7,352 nt of DNA from Clostridiales bacterium (GTDB taxonomy: Bacteria > Bacillota > Clostridia > Christensenellales > Christensenellaceae). The translations under genes and the position numbers were made by a program. The DNA lies in contig QAKS01000064.1 in the NCBI GenBank assembly GCA_003343685.1, positions 1 through 7,352 of the forward strand. Direction: 5' to 3'. Of the stretch, positions 6,298-7,352 are shown piece after piece. Numbering within the stretch: the first letter of the stretch is position 1; the number at the start of each line of letters is the position of its first letter. The notes below the pieces were generated by a model that saw only the letters and a program-made list of their open reading frames with translations, searched no databases and was not told the origin of the DNA.

Positions 6298-6337
6298 TGT
6301 TATGACTATTTATAACACGATCATTTATAAATGAAAC
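6298..6337 (-). promoter_or_regulatory. Rubrerythrin promoter with overlapping inverted repeats
   Basis: Minus strand -10 TATAAA (6314-6309) with upstream TG (extended -10) and a weak -35 GTTTCA (6337-6332) at 17 bases. Two perfect dyads overlap it: ATTTATAA/TTATAAAT with a 9-base spacer (6308-6332), and TGTTAT/ATAACA with an 8-base spacer (6298-6317). Peroxide or redox repressors such as PerR control this gene in some Clostridia. The dyads do not match the PerR box TTATAATnATTATAA well, so the regulator is unknown. Confidence 0.45.
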
Positions 6338-6369
6338 ACATTTTCAAAAAATAATAATAATTCTTATTT

Positions 6370-7263
6370 TTATTTTTTCCTGAAGCTGATAAGTGCTGCG
6401 CCTGCCAGAACGGAAGCTATGCCGGCAATCTGAAGCCCCTCCAACACGTCTCCGAAAGCGACGACGCCTGTCAGTGTGGCAACGACAGGTTCAATGGTGG
6501 CCAGAATGCCTGCCTGTCCGCCTTCGACTCCAAGAGCAAGCCCCTTATTGTACAGCAGCAAGGGAAGCACGGAGCCTATCAGTCCCAGCAGCAGGTAAAG
6601 AACGATGAGCACAGGAGAAGACATGTCGATCTGCCAAGGAGGCGTAATGCACACGAGAATCAGCGTGCCGGAGATGACAGGCCATGTGGCGACCGCCGTG
6701 GAAGAGCAGTACAGGAGAGCCTTGCGTCCCATTACCGTGACGAGAGAATAGCAGACGCCTGAGGCCAGTCCGAGGGCGATGCCGGCGGCATTGACAAAAA
6801 GCGATGCGGGATCGTAGATGCGCACGACGAGAGCGCTGCCTGCAAGGGTCAGAATCAGGCACAGAAGCTTTTTTCCGGTAATTGGCTCTTTATAAAAGAT
6901 ACGTGAGAGAAGAATGACAAAGGCGGGCGCAGTGTATAAAAGCATTGACGCCATTGCAGTGGACAGCAAATCGACAGCCGACATATAAAAAAGATACATC
7001 CCTGCGGTGGTAAAAATACCCATAACAGCCATATAGATCAGCATTTTGGACGAAGAAAATCGTAAAGAATCCTTTTTTGCACAGCCTAGGATCACAAGAA
7101 TCACCGCCGCGACAAGGGCACGCATCGTTGCGGAAGCGGCGGGGCTGATCCCAAGAGCAGAAAGACTGCGGGTCAGCAGAGGTAAAAAGCCCCAGCACAG
7201 CGCTGCAAGCAAAATACACAAGATCCCCAGTGAACGCTTTCCCATCCCGCGTCTCCCCCTCAT
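6370..7263 (-). CDS. EamA-family (DMT superfamily) membrane transporter
   Basis: Integral inner-membrane protein of the drug/metabolite transporter superfamily; members mostly export or exchange amino acids, other metabolites or drugs, and the substrate cannot be told here. The 297-residue product has about ten hydrophobic helices arranged as two EamA repeats (about residues 12-147 and 158-293). The first begins with LGILCILLAALCWGFLPLL, and each ends with the usual small-residue helix, for example GIASVLAGAALISF before a basic tail RKK. Two starts are possible: ATG 7263 with GGGGAG eight bases upstream, and ATG 7245 (MGKRSLG) with GGGGGAG seven bases upstream. I keep the first because it directly follows the promoter leader, but the second is equally plausible. 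No clear terminator follows, so some read-through into the rubrerythrin gene 106 bases away is possible. Confidence 0.93.
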   Translation of the reverse strand: MRGRRGMGKRSLGILCILLAALCWGFLPLLTRSLSALGISPAASATMRALVAAVILVILGCAKKDSLRFSSSKMLIYMAVMGIFTTAGMYLFYMSAVDLLSTAMASMLLYTAPAFVILLSRIFYKEPITGKKLLCLILTLAGSALVVRIYDPASLFVNAAGIALGLASGVCYSLVTVMGRKALLYCSSTAVATWPVISGTLILVCITPPWQIDMSSPVLIVLYLLLGLIGSVLPLLLYNKGLALGVEGGQAGILATIEPVVATLTGVVAFGDVLEGLQIAGIASVLAGAALISFRKK

Positions 7264-7308
7264 TCAGAATACTCCCCAAAACAGATGCCGGTCAGTACAT
7301 CGGAAAAC

Positions 7309-7337
7309 ATTATAATATTACTTCCAATTTTTGTCCA
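7309..7337 (-). promoter_or_regulatory. Promoter of the EamA-family transporter gene
   Basis: Minus strand TGGACA (7337-7332, five of six matches to TTGACA), a 17-base spacer and a perfect TATAAT (7314-7309). Predicted start near 7302, leaving a leader of about 39 bases to the ATG at 7263. It is the best consensus promoter in the window. Confidence 0.75.
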
Positions 7338-7352
7338 GCGCCCACAATTCGT

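Noticed and set aside
5664..6305. 213-codon plus-strand frame with hydrophobic stretches
   Set aside because: Antisense to the rubrerythrin gene, starts inside the palindrome, and matches no family; hydrophobicity is an antisense effect.
6264..6369. Terminator between the EamA gene and rubrerythrin
   Set aside because: Only weak AT hairpins such as AAATG/CATTT are present, without a GC-rich stem.

Overview
The window is ordinary chromosomal DNA, most likely from an anaerobic or oxygen-sensitive member of the Bacillota (Firmicutes). The evidence is an S-box (SAM-I) riboswitch in front of metK, strong AGGAG-type ribosome binding sites, a TTG start on recD2, a reverse rubrerythrin and a YbaK deacylase. 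Base composition is mixed, with GC-rich genes and AT-rich gaps. I lean weakly towards Negativicutes, but the sequence does not prove this. There is no phage, CRISPR array, rRNA, tRNA or intact insertion sequence.

Left part (1-3406), all on the minus strand. metK (SAM synthetase) is read from a good promoter through a leader with an S-box aptamer and its terminator. ybaK (Cys-tRNA(Pro) deacylase family) follows five bases after the metK stop and must share the S-box-controlled transcript. A hairpin terminator closes this unit. recD2 (5'-3' DNA helicase) then starts from its own promoter and runs off the left edge, so about the first 472 residues are present.

Middle (3407-4570). A TtcA-family tRNA sulfurtransferase is transcribed divergently from metK on the plus strand; its promoter lies so close to the start codon that the mRNA may be leaderless. 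After a probable bidirectional terminator comes a stretch without a clear gene that holds two tandem copies of a 76-bp repeat (period 89 bp, 66 of 76 bases identical). The copy nearer comF supplies the last 18 or so codons and the stop codon of the ComF-like gene.

Right part (4510-7352), all minus strand. A small Cro/C1-type HTH gene and a ComF-family phosphoribosyltransferase gene overlap by four bases and form a two-gene operon. Beyond a 290-bp AT-rich gap, which contains a perfect 26-bp GC-rich palindrome, lie a reverse rubrerythrin (peroxide defence) with inverted repeats over its promoter, and an EamA/DMT-family transporter with a near-consensus promoter.

Most genes are familiar housekeeping or stress genes. 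I did not find a convincing new multi-gene system. The items most worth a second look are the repeat-derived tail of the ComF-like protein, the possible leaderless ttcA-like mRNA, the placing of ybaK under SAM control, and the uncharacterised dyads and palindrome in the gaps. All promoter, operator and hairpin calls were made by eye.
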